Source: Arsenicicoccus dermatophilus
Lineage (GTDB): Bacteria > Actinomycetota > Actinomycetes > Actinomycetales > Dermatophilaceae
Length of the DNA stretch: 64,000 bases
NCBI RefSeq assembly: GCF_022568795.1
Contig: NZ_JAKZHU010000001.1
Location: forward strand, 124,001-188,000
Reading direction: 5' to 3'
The notes beneath the pieces were generated by a model. The model saw nothing but the letters and a program-made list of their open reading frames with translations. It was not told where the DNA came from and ran no database searches. Below, piece after piece: positions 56,042 through 64,000 of the stretch. Both the position numbers and the translations under genes were made by a program. Each line of letters begins with the position of its first letter. Position 1 is the first letter of the stretch.

Positions 56042-56500
56042 TCACTCGTCCCAGGGGTCGGGAACCTCGTGACCAGGCGGTATGGCGGCCTGCGGCTTCG
56101 GGGCGGGGGGCTCGGCCGTCGGCTCTGGCGCCGGGGCGGGCGCCGGGGCGGCGGGGGTGTCGTCCTCGTCCCAGGGGTCTTTGACCTCGGCGGCCGGGGC
56201 CTGGGTCGTGTTCGCGGTCGTGGCTGGGGTGGTGGGGGTGTCGTCCTCGTCGTCCCAGGGGTCCGCGACCTCGGGGCTCGGGGTCGGAGCCGGAGCCTGG
56301 GTCGTGTTCGCGGTCAGGGCCGGGGTGGTGGGGGTGTCGTCCTCGTCGTCCCAGGGGTCCGCGACCTCGCCTGCGGGTGCGGTGGTCGTCTGCGGGGCGG
56401 GGGTGGTCGTCTGCGGGGCGGGGGTGGTCGCCGCGGCTGGAGCAGCGGGGGCGTCCTCGTCCCAGGGGTCGGCGACGTTGGCCGCGTGGACGGACTCGGG
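56042..56500 (-). repeat. DPWD repeat tail of the Fe-S reductase
   Basis: Five copies of V-A/K/P-DPWD-E/D, spaced 25-40 residues apart by Thr/Pro/Ala linkers. Copies two and three share VADPWDDEDDTPTTPA and the linker NTTQAPA, so part of the tail grew by tandem duplication. Confidence 0.8.
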
Positions 56501-58938
56501 GTTCGCGCCCGCCTCGGGGACGCGGGTCTCCTCCTGGGCCGCGGCGGTGGCGTCCTCCGGGGTGCTCGCCCGGGTCTCGTGGCCGGGCTCGGCGACCGAC
56601 GGCTCGTCGGGAGGGGTCGTGGCCGCGGCGCCGGCGGTGCCCGACCGGCCGCCATCGGTCTCGTCGACGTCGACGTCGGCGTCGTCGCCGCGCCGGACCG
56701 CCGCGAGGAGCATCTGGGCGACGTCGACGACCTCGACGGACTCGAGGCGCGAGTCGTCGGCCTCCTTGGCGGTCACGCCGTCGGAGAGCATGACGCGGCA
56801 GAAGGGGCAACCCACCGCGATCCGGTCGGCGCCCGTGGCGAGGGCCTCCTCGGTGCGGTTGAGGTTGATGCGGGAGCCGAGCCTCTCCTCCATCCACATG
56901 CGCGCGCCGCCGGCGCCGCAGCAGAAGGACTTCTCCCCGTGGCGAGGCATCTCGCGCAGCTCGACGCCGGGCAGCGACCCGATGAGCTCGCGTGGCGGGG
57001 CATAGACGTTGTTGTGCCGACCCAGGTAGCAGGGGTCGTGATAGGTCACCACCGGAGCGCTGGAGGCGGGGTTCTTGTTGGTCGACCTGCCGGTCGCGTC
57101 GGCGGGGCGGGTCACCGGGACCAGGCGCTTCTCGCGGACCAGGCGGTTGAGCAGCTGCGTGTGGTGGAGCACCTCGTAGCTACCGCCGACCTGCGGGTAC
57201 TCGTTCTTGATGGTGTTGAAGCAGTGGGCGCAGGTCACCACGATCCTGGCGGCGCCGGCCTCGTTGAGCTGCTCGACGTTCTGCTGGGCGAGCATCTGGA
57301 AGAGCACCTCGTTGCCCGCGCGGCGGGCGGAGTCGCCGGTGCAGGTCTCGCCGTCGCCGAGGACGGCGAAGGACACGCCCGCGGTGTCGAGCAGCTCGGC
57401 CACGGCGCGGGAGGTCTTCTTGGCGCGGTCCTCGAAGGCGCCGGCGCAGCCGACCCAGAAGAGGTAGTCGACCTCGGACAGGTCTCGACGTCCTTGCCGA
57501 CCTGGCGGACGGGGAAGGGCAGGTCCTTGGCCCAGTCGAGGCGGGCGCGCTGCGCCATGCCCCAGGGGTTGCCCTTGGACTCCATGTTCTTGAACAGGCC
57601 ACCGAGCTCGGCGGGGAAGGCCGACTCGATGAGCACCTGGTTGCGGCGCAGGTCGACGATGGCGTCCACGTGCTCGATGTCCACGGGGCACTGCTCGACG
57701 CAGGCGCCGCAGGTCGTGCACGACCACAGCACGTCGTTGTCGATCACGGCCTCCGGCCCGAGGGCGTCGTATGCCGTGAGGGGGTGCTCCTCGTCATACC
57801 CCGTCTCGCCGACGAGGGGGACGGTCGCGAGGGCCTTGGTGTGCTCGGGCAGGCCGTGTCGGGCCTCCTCGGAGGCCTGCATCCACGGAGCCTTGGCGTG
57901 CGCGTGGTCGCGCATGGTCATGACGAGCATCTTGGGGGAGAGGGGCTTGTCGGTGTTCCACGCAGGGCACTGGGACTGGCATCGCCCGCACTCGGTGCAG
58001 GTGGTGAAGTCCATCAGCTGCTTCCAGGTGAAGTCCTCGGCCTTGGCGACACCGAGCGATGAGTCCTCGTCCATCTCCTCCATGGCCTCCATGGAGAAGG
58101 GCTGCCCGTCGATCGTCATCGGCTGCAGGGCGCCGAGCGAGGTGCGGCCGTCGGCGTGGCGCTTGAACCAGATGTTGAAGAACGCGAGGAAGCGGTGCCA
58201 GGCCACTCCCATCGTCGGCTGCAGGGAGATGGTGATCATCCAGGCGAAGGACACCAGGATCTTGATCATGGCGACGAGGTAGATCGTCTGCTCGATCGCG
58301 CCGAGGGACAGGCCGCCCCACATGCCGCGCATCCACCCGGTCAGCGGGAAGTGGAGGGCGATGTTGGTGCCGGGGTGGGTGTGCTCGACGTGCGCGGCCT
58401 CGAGGGTGCGCAGCAGGGCGATGCAGATGGTGACCGCGAGGATGGTGAACTCGACGTAGTAGGCCTGCCACCAGGTGGATCCGTAGAAGCGGCTGCGACG
58501 GCCGTGGGCCCCGGTGGCGTTGCGGGGATGCTGGCGCTGGCGCACCGCGATGAGCAGCAGGATGCCGAGGAAGCCGCCCCAGCTGAAGATCTCGATGAGC
58601 CACTCGAAGGGCGGGAAGGTGCCGATGACCGGCAGCCGGAAGTCCGGCCAGACCAGCTGGAAGAACGCGTTGACCAGCGTGGCGAACAGGATGAGGAAGG
58701 ACAACGCCGTGAACCAGTGGGCGATGGACACCCACGGCAGCCGGGCCATGCGGGTGTGCCCGAGGAACTCGCGCACCAGCGTCATGGTGCGCCGGGCCGG
58801 CTGGTCGGTGCGGGTGGGGTCCGGCTGGCCGGTCCTGAAGAGCTTCACGAACCGGAAGACCTGCCGGAAGAGCAGGATCCACCCGATGGTGGGGATCACG
58901 AAGCACAGCACGAGGGCCGTGATCTGCAGCGCGGACAT
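56042..58938 (-). pseudogene. Membrane Fe-S heterodisulfide-reductase-like protein, one frameshift
   Basis: From a leaderless ATG the protein has five membrane segments (LGHTRMARLPWVSIAHWFTALSFLI and others), a 2[4Fe-4S] ferredoxin domain (CTECGRCQSQCPAW and CTTCGACVEQCPVD), then two CCG domains (TYHDPCYLGRHN with FCCGAGGARMW, and VTCAHCFNTIKNEYP). Near 57477 one G is missing: VRQVGKDVE must be joined to DLSEVDYLFWVGCAG. The family (as Rv0338c of M. tuberculosis) is widespread and often essential, which argues for a sequencing error. The end is a long acidic Pro/Thr tail with five V-x-DPWD repeats. Confidence 0.82.
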
Positions 58939-58944
58939 GGGCAG

Positions 58945-58950
58945 ATCCTA
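58945..58950 (-). promoter_or_regulatory. -10 box of leaderless Fe-S reductase promoter
   Basis: TAGGAT on the minus strand, 6 nt before the ATG at 58938. Confidence 0.55.
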
Positions 58951-59063
58951 CGGGTGGGTATGCGTCGGCCGGGAGTATCGGCCACAGGGTGTGACCGGGA
59001 TCGCTGGACGTGCGCCAGTTCGGCCGGATCGCTGGCGCCGCCCCGGCTCTATCCATAACCTGA

Positions 59064-59073
59064 TGTTGCAACA
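59064..59073 (+). promoter_or_regulatory. Palindrome TGTTGCAACA in the cysK promoter region
   Basis: A perfect 10-bp palindrome about 80 bp before cysK in an A/T-rich patch (59052-59082) that probably holds the promoter. Candidate site for a cysteine or sulfur regulator; the regulator is not in the window. Confidence 0.4.
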
Positions 59074-59153
59074 CTGATAACGTCGGGAATGCCTGGGTCG
59101 CTGTCGGTGTTGACCCCCTCGACGCAGCACCCTCATCGATCGGAGCCGTTCGC

Positions 59154-60089
59154 ATGCCCATCCACGACGACGTCACCGCCCTCGTCGGGCACACCCCCCT
59201 CGTCCGCCTCAACCGGATCATGGCGTCCGCGGCCGAGGGTGTCACCGTGGCGGCGAAGCTCGAGTTCTACAACCCCGCGAGCTCGGTCAAGGACCGCGTG
59301 GGCGTGGCCATCGTCGACGCCGCGGAGGAGTCCGGCGAGCTGCGCCCCGGCGGCACCGTCGTGGAGGCCACCTCCGGCAACACCGGGATCGCCCTGGCGA
59401 TGGTCGGTGCCGCCCGCGGCTACCAGGTCGTCCTCACCATGCCCGACTCGATGTCGCGAGAGCGGCGGATGCTGCTCCAGGCGTATGGCGCCGAGCTCGT
59501 CCTCACACCCGGGTCCGAGGGCATGCGGGGCGCGGTCGCCAAGGCCGAGGAGATCGCCCGCGAGCGCGGCGGCATCCTGGCCAGCCAGTTCGCCAACGAG
59601 GCCAACCCGCGCACCCACCGCACCCACACCGCCGAGGAGATCTGGGCCGACACCGACGGCGCGGTGGACGTCGTCGTGGGCGGGATCGGCACCGGCGGCA
59701 CCACGACGGGCGTCGGGCAGGTGCTCAAGGAGCGCAAGCCGGGCCTGCAGGTCATCGGCGTGGAGCCCGCGGAGTCACCGATCCTCAACGGCGGTCAGGC
59801 GGCCCCGCACAAGATCCAGGGCATCGGCGCGAACTTCGTCCCCGCCGTGCTCGACCGCTCGGTCTACGACGAGTTCGTCGACGTCGACGCTGCCACCTCC
59901 GTGGAGTGGGCACGCAAGGCCGCCACCCAGGAGGGGCTGTTCGTCGGGATCTCGTCCGGCACGGCGCTCGCCGCCGCCGCCCAGGTCGCCGCCCGCCCGG
60001 AGAGCGCGGGCAAGACCATCGTCGTCGTCCTGCCCGACTTCGGCGAGCGGTACCTGTCCACCATCCTCTTCGAGGGCATCGAGGTCTGA
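59154..60089 (+). CDS. cysK: Cysteine synthase A
   Basis: 311 aa. PLP-Lys in [11 protein letters not shown], substrate loop [16 protein letters not shown], phosphate loop [18 protein letters not shown] and SSGTALAAA. It makes cysteine from O-acetylserine and sulfide. The first codons [21 protein letters not shown] match family N-termini. It is followed 3 bp later by cysE, giving a complete serine-to-cysteine operon. Confidence 0.95.
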   Translation: MPIHDDVTALVGHTPLVRLNRIMASAAEGVTVAAKLEFYNPASSVKDRVGVAIVDAAEESGELRPGGTVVEATSGNTGIALAMVGAARGYQVVLTMPDSMSRERRMLLQAYGAELVLTPGSEGMRGAVAKAEEIARERGGILASQFANEANPRTHRTHTAEEIWADTDGAVDVVVGGIGTGGTTTGVGQVLKERKPGLQVIGVEPAESPILNGGQAAPHKIQGIGANFVPAVLDRSVYDEFVDVDAATSVEWARKAATQEGLFVGISSGTALAAAAQVAARPESAGKTIVVVLPDFGERYLSTILFEGIEV

Positions 60090-60092
60090 GTC

Positions 60093-60752
60093 ATGACCAC
60101 CTTCACCACGGCCGAGGCGCACCGCCTCACGGGGGAGCCTCCCCTGCCTCCTCTGGTGACCCGTCGCGAGGGGCCCGTCGGCCTGGTCCAGGGCGTTCTC
60201 GAGGACGTGGACGCCGCGATCGAGCGCGACCCCGCCGCGACCGGGCGCGTGCAGATGGCCCTGGTCTCGCCGGGCCTGCACGCGATCTGGGTGCATCGCG
60301 TGGCGCACCGCCTGTGGCAACGGCCCGGGATGCGGCTGCCGGCGCGCCTGCTCTCCAACGCCGCACGTGCCGCCACCGGGGTGGAGATCCACCCGGGCGC
60401 CACCATCGGCCGCCGCTTCTTCATCGACCACGGCATGGGCGTCGTCATCGGCGAGACCGCCGAGATCGGCGACGACTGCATGCTCTACAACTCCGTCAAC
60501 CTCGGCGGCCGCTCGCTCGCCAGGGGCAAGCGCCACCCCACCCTGGGCAACGGCGTCACCGTCGGCTCGGGCGCCCGGGTCCTCGGAGACATTACCCTCG
60601 GGGACGGCGCCCAGGTCGGGGCCAACGCCGTGGTGGTCAAGGACGTGCCGGCAGGGGCCGTCGCCGTCGGGATCCCCGCCCAGGTGCGGGTGCCGCAGCC
60701 CGGCGTCAGCCCCACCGAGGCGATGTATGCCGACCCGGCCGTCTGGATCTGA
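60093..60752 (+). CDS. cysE: Serine O-acetyltransferase
   Basis: 219 aa. A left-handed beta-helix hexapeptide enzyme: [44 protein letters not shown] with the catalytic His-Asp, then [28 protein letters not shown]. The N-terminal [35 protein letters not shown] is the standard helical domain. Supplies O-acetylserine to CysK, with which it may form the cysteine synthase complex. Confidence 0.94.
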   Translation: MTTFTTAEAHRLTGEPPLPPLVTRREGPVGLVQGVLEDVDAAIERDPAATGRVQMALVSPGLHAIWVHRVAHRLWQRPGMRLPARLLSNAARAATGVEIHPGATIGRRFFIDHGMGVVIGETAEIGDDCMLYNSVNLGGRSLARGKRHPTLGNGVTVGSGARVLGDITLGDGAQVGANAVVVKDVPAGAVAVGIPAQVRVPQPGVSPTEAMYADPAVWI

Positions 60753-60790
60753 CCCCGTCAGAGCCCGACCGGTTGCGGCCCGCGCAGCGC

Positions 60791-60827
60791 GAAGGGCGCC
60801 CACCCCGCTCGGGGGTGGGCGCCCTTC
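60791..60827. terminator. Bidirectional terminator after cysE
   Basis: GAAGGGCGCCCACCCC (60791-60806) pairs exactly with 60812-60827; CGGCATAC follows at 60828. It lies between cysE and the convergent YtxH-like gene. Confidence 0.75.
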
Positions 60828-60864
60828 GGCATACGGCCCGGAACATCCGGGGGCGAGGCTCGGG

Positions 60865-61284
60865 TCAGGAGCCGGACGTGAACTTCACGTCGTGGGTGTC
60901 CACGTCGCTCGTGCGCTCGACACCGATCTGGTTGCCGGTGTGGTCGGCGCCGGTGCCGGGCAGCTTGGCCTTGACCGTGGAGGCCGCGCCGGAGGCCTTG
61001 GCCGAGGCGGTGGCCGCGAGCTGCTGGGCGCGCTCCTGGACCGCGGGGGCCTTCTCCTGCAGCTTCGCGCCTGCCGTGGCGGCGAGACCCTGGGCCTTGG
61101 CCTGGACGACCGGGGCCTTCTCCTGCACCTTGGTCTGCGCGAGCGCGACCTTCTCCTGGACGCGAGGGTCGTGCCAGGCCTGGTCGGCCTGGGCCTTGAT
61201 CTGCTGGTAGCGGCTGCGACCGGCGCTCGCGCCGAGGACATAACCGAGACCGGCGCCGGCGACGAACATGAGACGGTTCTGCAT
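60865..61284 (-). CDS. YtxH-like protein, paralogue 1
   Basis: 139 aa. A short hydrophobic N-terminus, LMFVAGAGLGYVLGASAGRSRYQQIKAQA, is the YtxH-type Gly-zipper, followed by Ala/Lys/Gln-rich helices (VALAQTKVQEKAPVVQAKAQ, KLQEKAPAVQERAQQLAATA) that look like a coiled coil. Probably a membrane-associated stress protein; no defined role. Lies 54 bp from a second, similar gene. Confidence 0.7.
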   Translation of the reverse strand: MQNRLMFVAGAGLGYVLGASAGRSRYQQIKAQADQAWHDPRVQEKVALAQTKVQEKAPVVQAKAQGLAATAGAKLQEKAPAVQERAQQLAATASAKASGAASTVKAKLPGTGADHTGNQIGVERTSDVDTHDVKFTSGS

Positions 61285-61337
61285 GATGCTCCTTGGGGTG
61301 CGGACCCGCGGGGGTCGGTGGTGGGGCGTGGCCCCGA

Positions 61338-61733
61338 TCAGAGGTTCTTGTCGCCTGCGGCAGGCATGCCGGGCATGCCGACGGGGTTGCCGGCGTAGTC
61401 GGCGTCGATGCGACCGTCGGTGGCGGAGCCCGCCGTCATGGACGTGGTCGCCGGGGTGGTGTAGCCCGAGCCGTAACCGGTGCCCGTCTGCGTGGTGCCG
61501 GGGCGGCTGCCGCCGGAGACGGCGCCGACGGCCTTGTCGACGATCTTGTGGGCGGGGGCCGGGGCCTTCGCCTTGACCGTGTCGGCGGCCTGGGCGATCT
61601 TGGCCTGGACCGCGTCGCTCTGCAGCGCCTTGGCCGACTGGGCCTTGAGCTGGTCGAGCTGGCCGCTGCCGCCGCGGGCACCGAGCACGTAGCCGGCGCC
61701 GACGCCGGCGAGGAAGCTGAGCTTGTTCATCAT
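61338..61733 (-). CDS. YtxH-like protein, paralogue 2
   Basis: 131 aa from the double ATG at 61733 (AAGGA upstream). LSFLAGVGAGYVLGARGG matches paralogue 1, then QLDQLKAQSAKALQSDAVQAKIAQAADTVKAKA, a Gly/Thr/Ser-rich stretch and GNPVGMPGMPA at the end. The shared start and adjacency suggest a tandem duplication followed by divergence of the tails. Role unknown. Confidence 0.7.
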   Translation of the reverse strand: MMNKLSFLAGVGAGYVLGARGGSGQLDQLKAQSAKALQSDAVQAKIAQAADTVKAKAPAPAHKIVDKAVGAVSGGSRPGTTQTGTGYGSGYTTPATTSMTAGSATDGRIDADYAGNPVGMPGMPAAGDKNL

Positions 61734-61935
61734 GATCGGAGGTCCTTCCGATAGGGGTCGAGGGCCCGTCGCGGACCCGCTCTGCTGGCAGTCATGCCCC
61801 GCGACGGGCGTTCTTATGACCGTGCGAACGAACGACTTGGTGCTTTCGTCCCCGGACCCCACCTGGACGGGCCGTTAAGGTGGACCTTGCACCCGTGGCG
61901 GGTCGGCGACCAGGTCGGCCCGGCGCGTGGGTTCG

Positions 61936-62025
61936 GGAGGGCTCGCATAGAGGCCTAGTGCGGCGGTCTTGAAAACCGCTATGGCGGCAACGTCATCGTG
62001 GGTTCGAATCCCACGCCCTCCGCCA
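61936..62025 (+). tRNA. tRNA-Ser(TGA)
   Basis: Class II tRNA of 90 nt including an encoded CCA. Acceptor GGAGGGC/GCCCTCC, anticodon stem GCGGT/ACCGC with loop CTTGAAA (anticodon TGA), a long variable arm (TATGGCGGCAACGTCATC) and T-arm GTGGGTTCGAATCCCAC. Reads UCA/UCG-type serine codons. Confidence 0.96.
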
Positions 62026-62312
62026 GGAGGGCCCCGGTCTCGGGTGCCTCGGCCGCAGGCCGGCACGGTTGCCACGCGGGTCACCAAGAGTTCACCTGCC
62101 GGAGCCTGCGCCCCGTGGTCCCGGTGATAGGTTGCTGCTGGTTGCTGAAGCAGTTCCTCGCAAGACGTAGATGTCACCCAGCCTCGCCCGGCGGGCGGGC
62201 CTGGGCGTTCACGAAGGACGGGCATGTCCCGTGCAGTGGGGCGTAAGGCAATCAGACCGGCGGGCACCCTGCTGGCCGGTCCACCGCCAGTTAGACGAAA
62301 GTAGTTATACCC
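62026..62312 (+). other. Long leader region of the cold-shock gene
   Basis: 287 bp without a gene. A TAGGTT -10-like box is near 62125, which would give a leader of about 175 nt. The leader can form small hairpins, for example GACCGGC (62255-62261) with GCCGGTC (62275-62281). Long structured leaders are typical of cspA-type genes, where they control translation with temperature; that role here is inferred. Confidence 0.5.
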
Positions 62313-62516
62313 ATGGCACAGGGCACCGTGAAGTGGTTCAACGCCGAGAAGGGCTTCGGCTTCATCGCGCAGGACGGTGGCGGCCCGGACGTCTTCGTCC
62401 ACTACTCCGCCATCCAGAGCAACGGCTACCGTTCCCTCGACGAGGCGCAGCGCGTCGAGTTCGAGGTCACCCAGGGCCCCAAGGGCCCCCAGGCCGACGC
62501 CGTTCGCCCGCTCTGA
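62313..62516 (+). CDS. cspA: Cold-shock protein, CspA family
   Basis: 67 aa, a single cold-shock domain: [31 protein letters not shown] with both RNP motifs (KGFGFI and VFVHY), and [17 protein letters not shown]. An RNA/ssDNA chaperone of the cytoplasm. The weak ribosome site (GAAAG) and long leader suggest post-transcriptional control. Strong terminator 47 bp downstream. Confidence 0.96.
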   Translation: MAQGTVKWFNAEKGFGFIAQDGGGPDVFVHYSAIQSNGYRSLDEAQRVEFEVTQGPKGPQADAVRPL

Positions 62517-62562
62517 TCTGAGCTGATCGGACGACCCGGCCCCCGGGCCGGTAGTGCCGAGC

Positions 62563-62601
62563 CGCGAGACCCCCGACAGGTGTCCTGTCGGGGGTCTCGC
62601 G
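62563..62601 (+). terminator. cspA terminator
   Basis: A perfect 18-bp stem (62563-62580 with 62584-62601), loop TGT. Confidence 0.8.
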
Positions 62602-62695
62602 CGCGCCCGGACCGATTTCTCAGGGTCGCCTCGATACACTCGGGAGAAACCCCGGTGGCCTGACCGGGCCGTTGGCATGGATGAAAGGCGCCCTC

Positions 62696-64000
62696 GTGTC
62701 GGACGAAATCCGTGCTCCCGCAGGGGGGCACCCCCGAGCCGAGGGCAAGGGTGTGCACTCCCTGACGCGCCGTGAGATGCGCGCGATCGGGCCGGAGCGG
62801 CGCCGCCACCCGATCCTGCGCGGCATCGTCATCGCCCTGGTCTGCGTCCTGTCGGTCGTGGCGGGCGGCAGCGTGGTCGCGCTGTTCAAGCTCAACGGCA
62901 ACATCAAGTCCCTGGAGATCAGCTCGGGCCTGCTCAGGCCGAAGGCCCAGGTCTCCACCGACCCCACCTCGGGCAAGTCCGCCGCCAACATCCTGCTGAT
63001 GGGCGTGGACAGCCGGGCTGGCAGCAACGCGGTGTATGGCGACGCCTCGGACGCCAGGTCGGGCATGCGGTCGGACACCACGATGCTGGTGCACCTCGCG
63101 GCGGACCGTCGCTCGGCCGTCGTGGTCTCCATCCCCCGCGACACGGTGATGCCGGGTCCCCCGCTGCTCCGCACCGCCACCGGGGTGAAGGCCACGTCCA
63201 CCACCCCGTCCGCGCCTCCGGGCTGCGACATCCATGCGCCGGTCGCCACGTGGGACACCCGACGGATGTTCAACGAGAACATCACCCTGGGCGGCATCGA
63301 CTGCGTGGTGGCCACGGTGATGCAGAACACCGGTCTGAGCATCGACCACGTCGCGACCGTGGACTTCTCGGGCTTCAAGCAGATCGTCAACGCCATGGGC
63401 TCGGTGCCCATCTGCGTGACCAAGCCGGTGAACGACCCCTTGTCGGGGCTCAAGCTCGCTGCCGGCTGGCACGAGCTGAACGGGAGGATTCGCTGGCCTT
63501 CGTCCGCACCCGGCACGGTGTGGGTGACGGCAGCGACATCGGCCGGATGCGCCTGCAGCAGGACTTCGCCGCGGCGGTGGTGCGCAAGGCCACCTCGACC
63601 GGCGTGCTCCTCAACCCCGCCAAGATGTATGGCGTGATGGACGCGGCCACCAAGGCGCTGTCCACCGACCCCGAGCTGGCGGGCGGCCGCGCGCTGTCGA
63701 GCCTGGCCCTGGAGCTGCGGGAGATGAAGCCCGCGGACATCCGCTTCCTCACCGCCCCTACCGAGGCCTACCCGCGCGACCCCAACCGCCTGCAGCTGAG
63801 CCCCGCCGCCACCCAGCTGTGGACGCTGCTGCGCAACGACGCTCCCTGGCCGGGGACTCCGGGCGGCGCCGCCCCGTCGGCGACCCCGACGCCGTCCGCC
63901 ATACCGACGTTGTCCCCGAGCACGGTGTCGCTGTCGGTCGAGAACGCCTCGGGCGCGGACGGGCTCGCGACCCAGGTGGCCAAGGCGCTGCGGGCCCAGG
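62696..64000 (+). pseudogene. LCP-family (LytR-CpsA-Psr) protein, one frameshift, cut by window edge
   Basis: From the GTG at 62696 (AAAGG upstream) there is one membrane anchor (GIVIALVCVLSVVAGGSVVALF), then the LCP domain: ANILLMGVDSR, GMRSDTTMLVHLAADRRSAVVVSIPRDT, VDFSGFKQIVNAMGSV and WHELNG. At 63484 one G is missing from a run; adding it restores GEDSLAFVRTRHGVGDGSDIGRMRLQQDF and the rest through a Pro/Thr linker into the start of a LytR_C domain at the right edge. LCP enzymes attach polymers to the wall. All motifs survive, so a sequencing error is plausible. Confidence 0.8.

Overview
The window is very GC-rich (roughly 70% or more by eye, somewhat lower in the first 2.8 kb). It carries actinobacterial hallmarks: mycothiol-linked genes (mscR, a mycothiol-dependent isomerase-family protein), an LCP cell-wall protein, a FadE5-like acyl-CoA dehydrogenase, a CopD/CtaG fusion and many GTG starts, often on leaderless transcripts. 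I infer a member of the Micrococcales, probably close to the Intrasporangiaceae. No rRNA, CRISPR array, replication origin or prophage was seen.

Layout. 0-2.8 kb: lower-GC accessory edge with a NucS/DUF91-like nuclease-domain protein and an unknown 407-aa protein. 3-6.2 kb: galE and kup. 6.3-9.1 kb: formaldehyde detoxification pair (mscR plus metallo-beta-lactamase hydrolase), a YciI-like protein and a broken methyltransferase. 9.2-10.7 kb: divergent arsenite efflux (Acr3) and ArsR. 10.7-13.2 kb: pabB-pabC. 13.3-18.2 kb: phenylacetate-degradation genes (paaK with an amber codon, frameshifted paaI, paaH, divergent paaN). 18.4-20.6 kb: an alcohol dehydrogenase, a DUF2853 protein and a frameshifted secreted protein. 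20.7-23.6 kb: IS graveyard (5'-truncated IS5-family copy, abutting IS256-family element, IS1380 remnant). 23.6-30.3 kb: CGNR regulator/EamA exporter, a degenerate esterase, Nudix, small membrane protein, hisC and a Pro/Ala-rich anchored protein. 30.5-34.2 kb: branched-chain 2-oxoacid dehydrogenase operon (E1 alpha, E1 beta, E2). 34.3-42.6 kb: frameshifted methyltransferase, MarR-MFS operon, mycothiol isomerase-family protein, CopD/CtaG and an NHL-thioredoxin. 42.6-43.5 kb: second IS5-family copy, inverted relative to the first. 43.6-48.2 kb: DUF6458 and an osmoprotectant ABC operon. 48.3-54.7 kb: DUF2231, ArsR-type regulator, PH-domain protein, FadE5-like dehydrogenase and a GGDEF-EAL protein. 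54.7-64 kb: tRNA-Gly(CCC), dcd, usp, an Fe-S reductase (frameshifted), cysK-cysE, two YtxH-like proteins, tRNA-Ser(TGA), a cold-shock gene and an LCP gene running off the right edge.

Three window-scale patterns stand out. (1) The octamer GTATGNCG/CGNCATAC occurs roughly 55 times by hand count, far above a simple composition expectation of about six; nearly every GTATG in the window is followed by NCG, and inside genes it often imposes rare GCA or ATA codons. (2) At least eleven genes start 6-7 nt downstream of a TAnnnT -10 box, i.e. on predicted leaderless mRNAs. (3) At least seven otherwise well-conserved genes are broken by single-base indels, mostly shortened G or C runs. This could be homopolymer error in the assembly or real gene decay, and it affects how the broken genes should be read.
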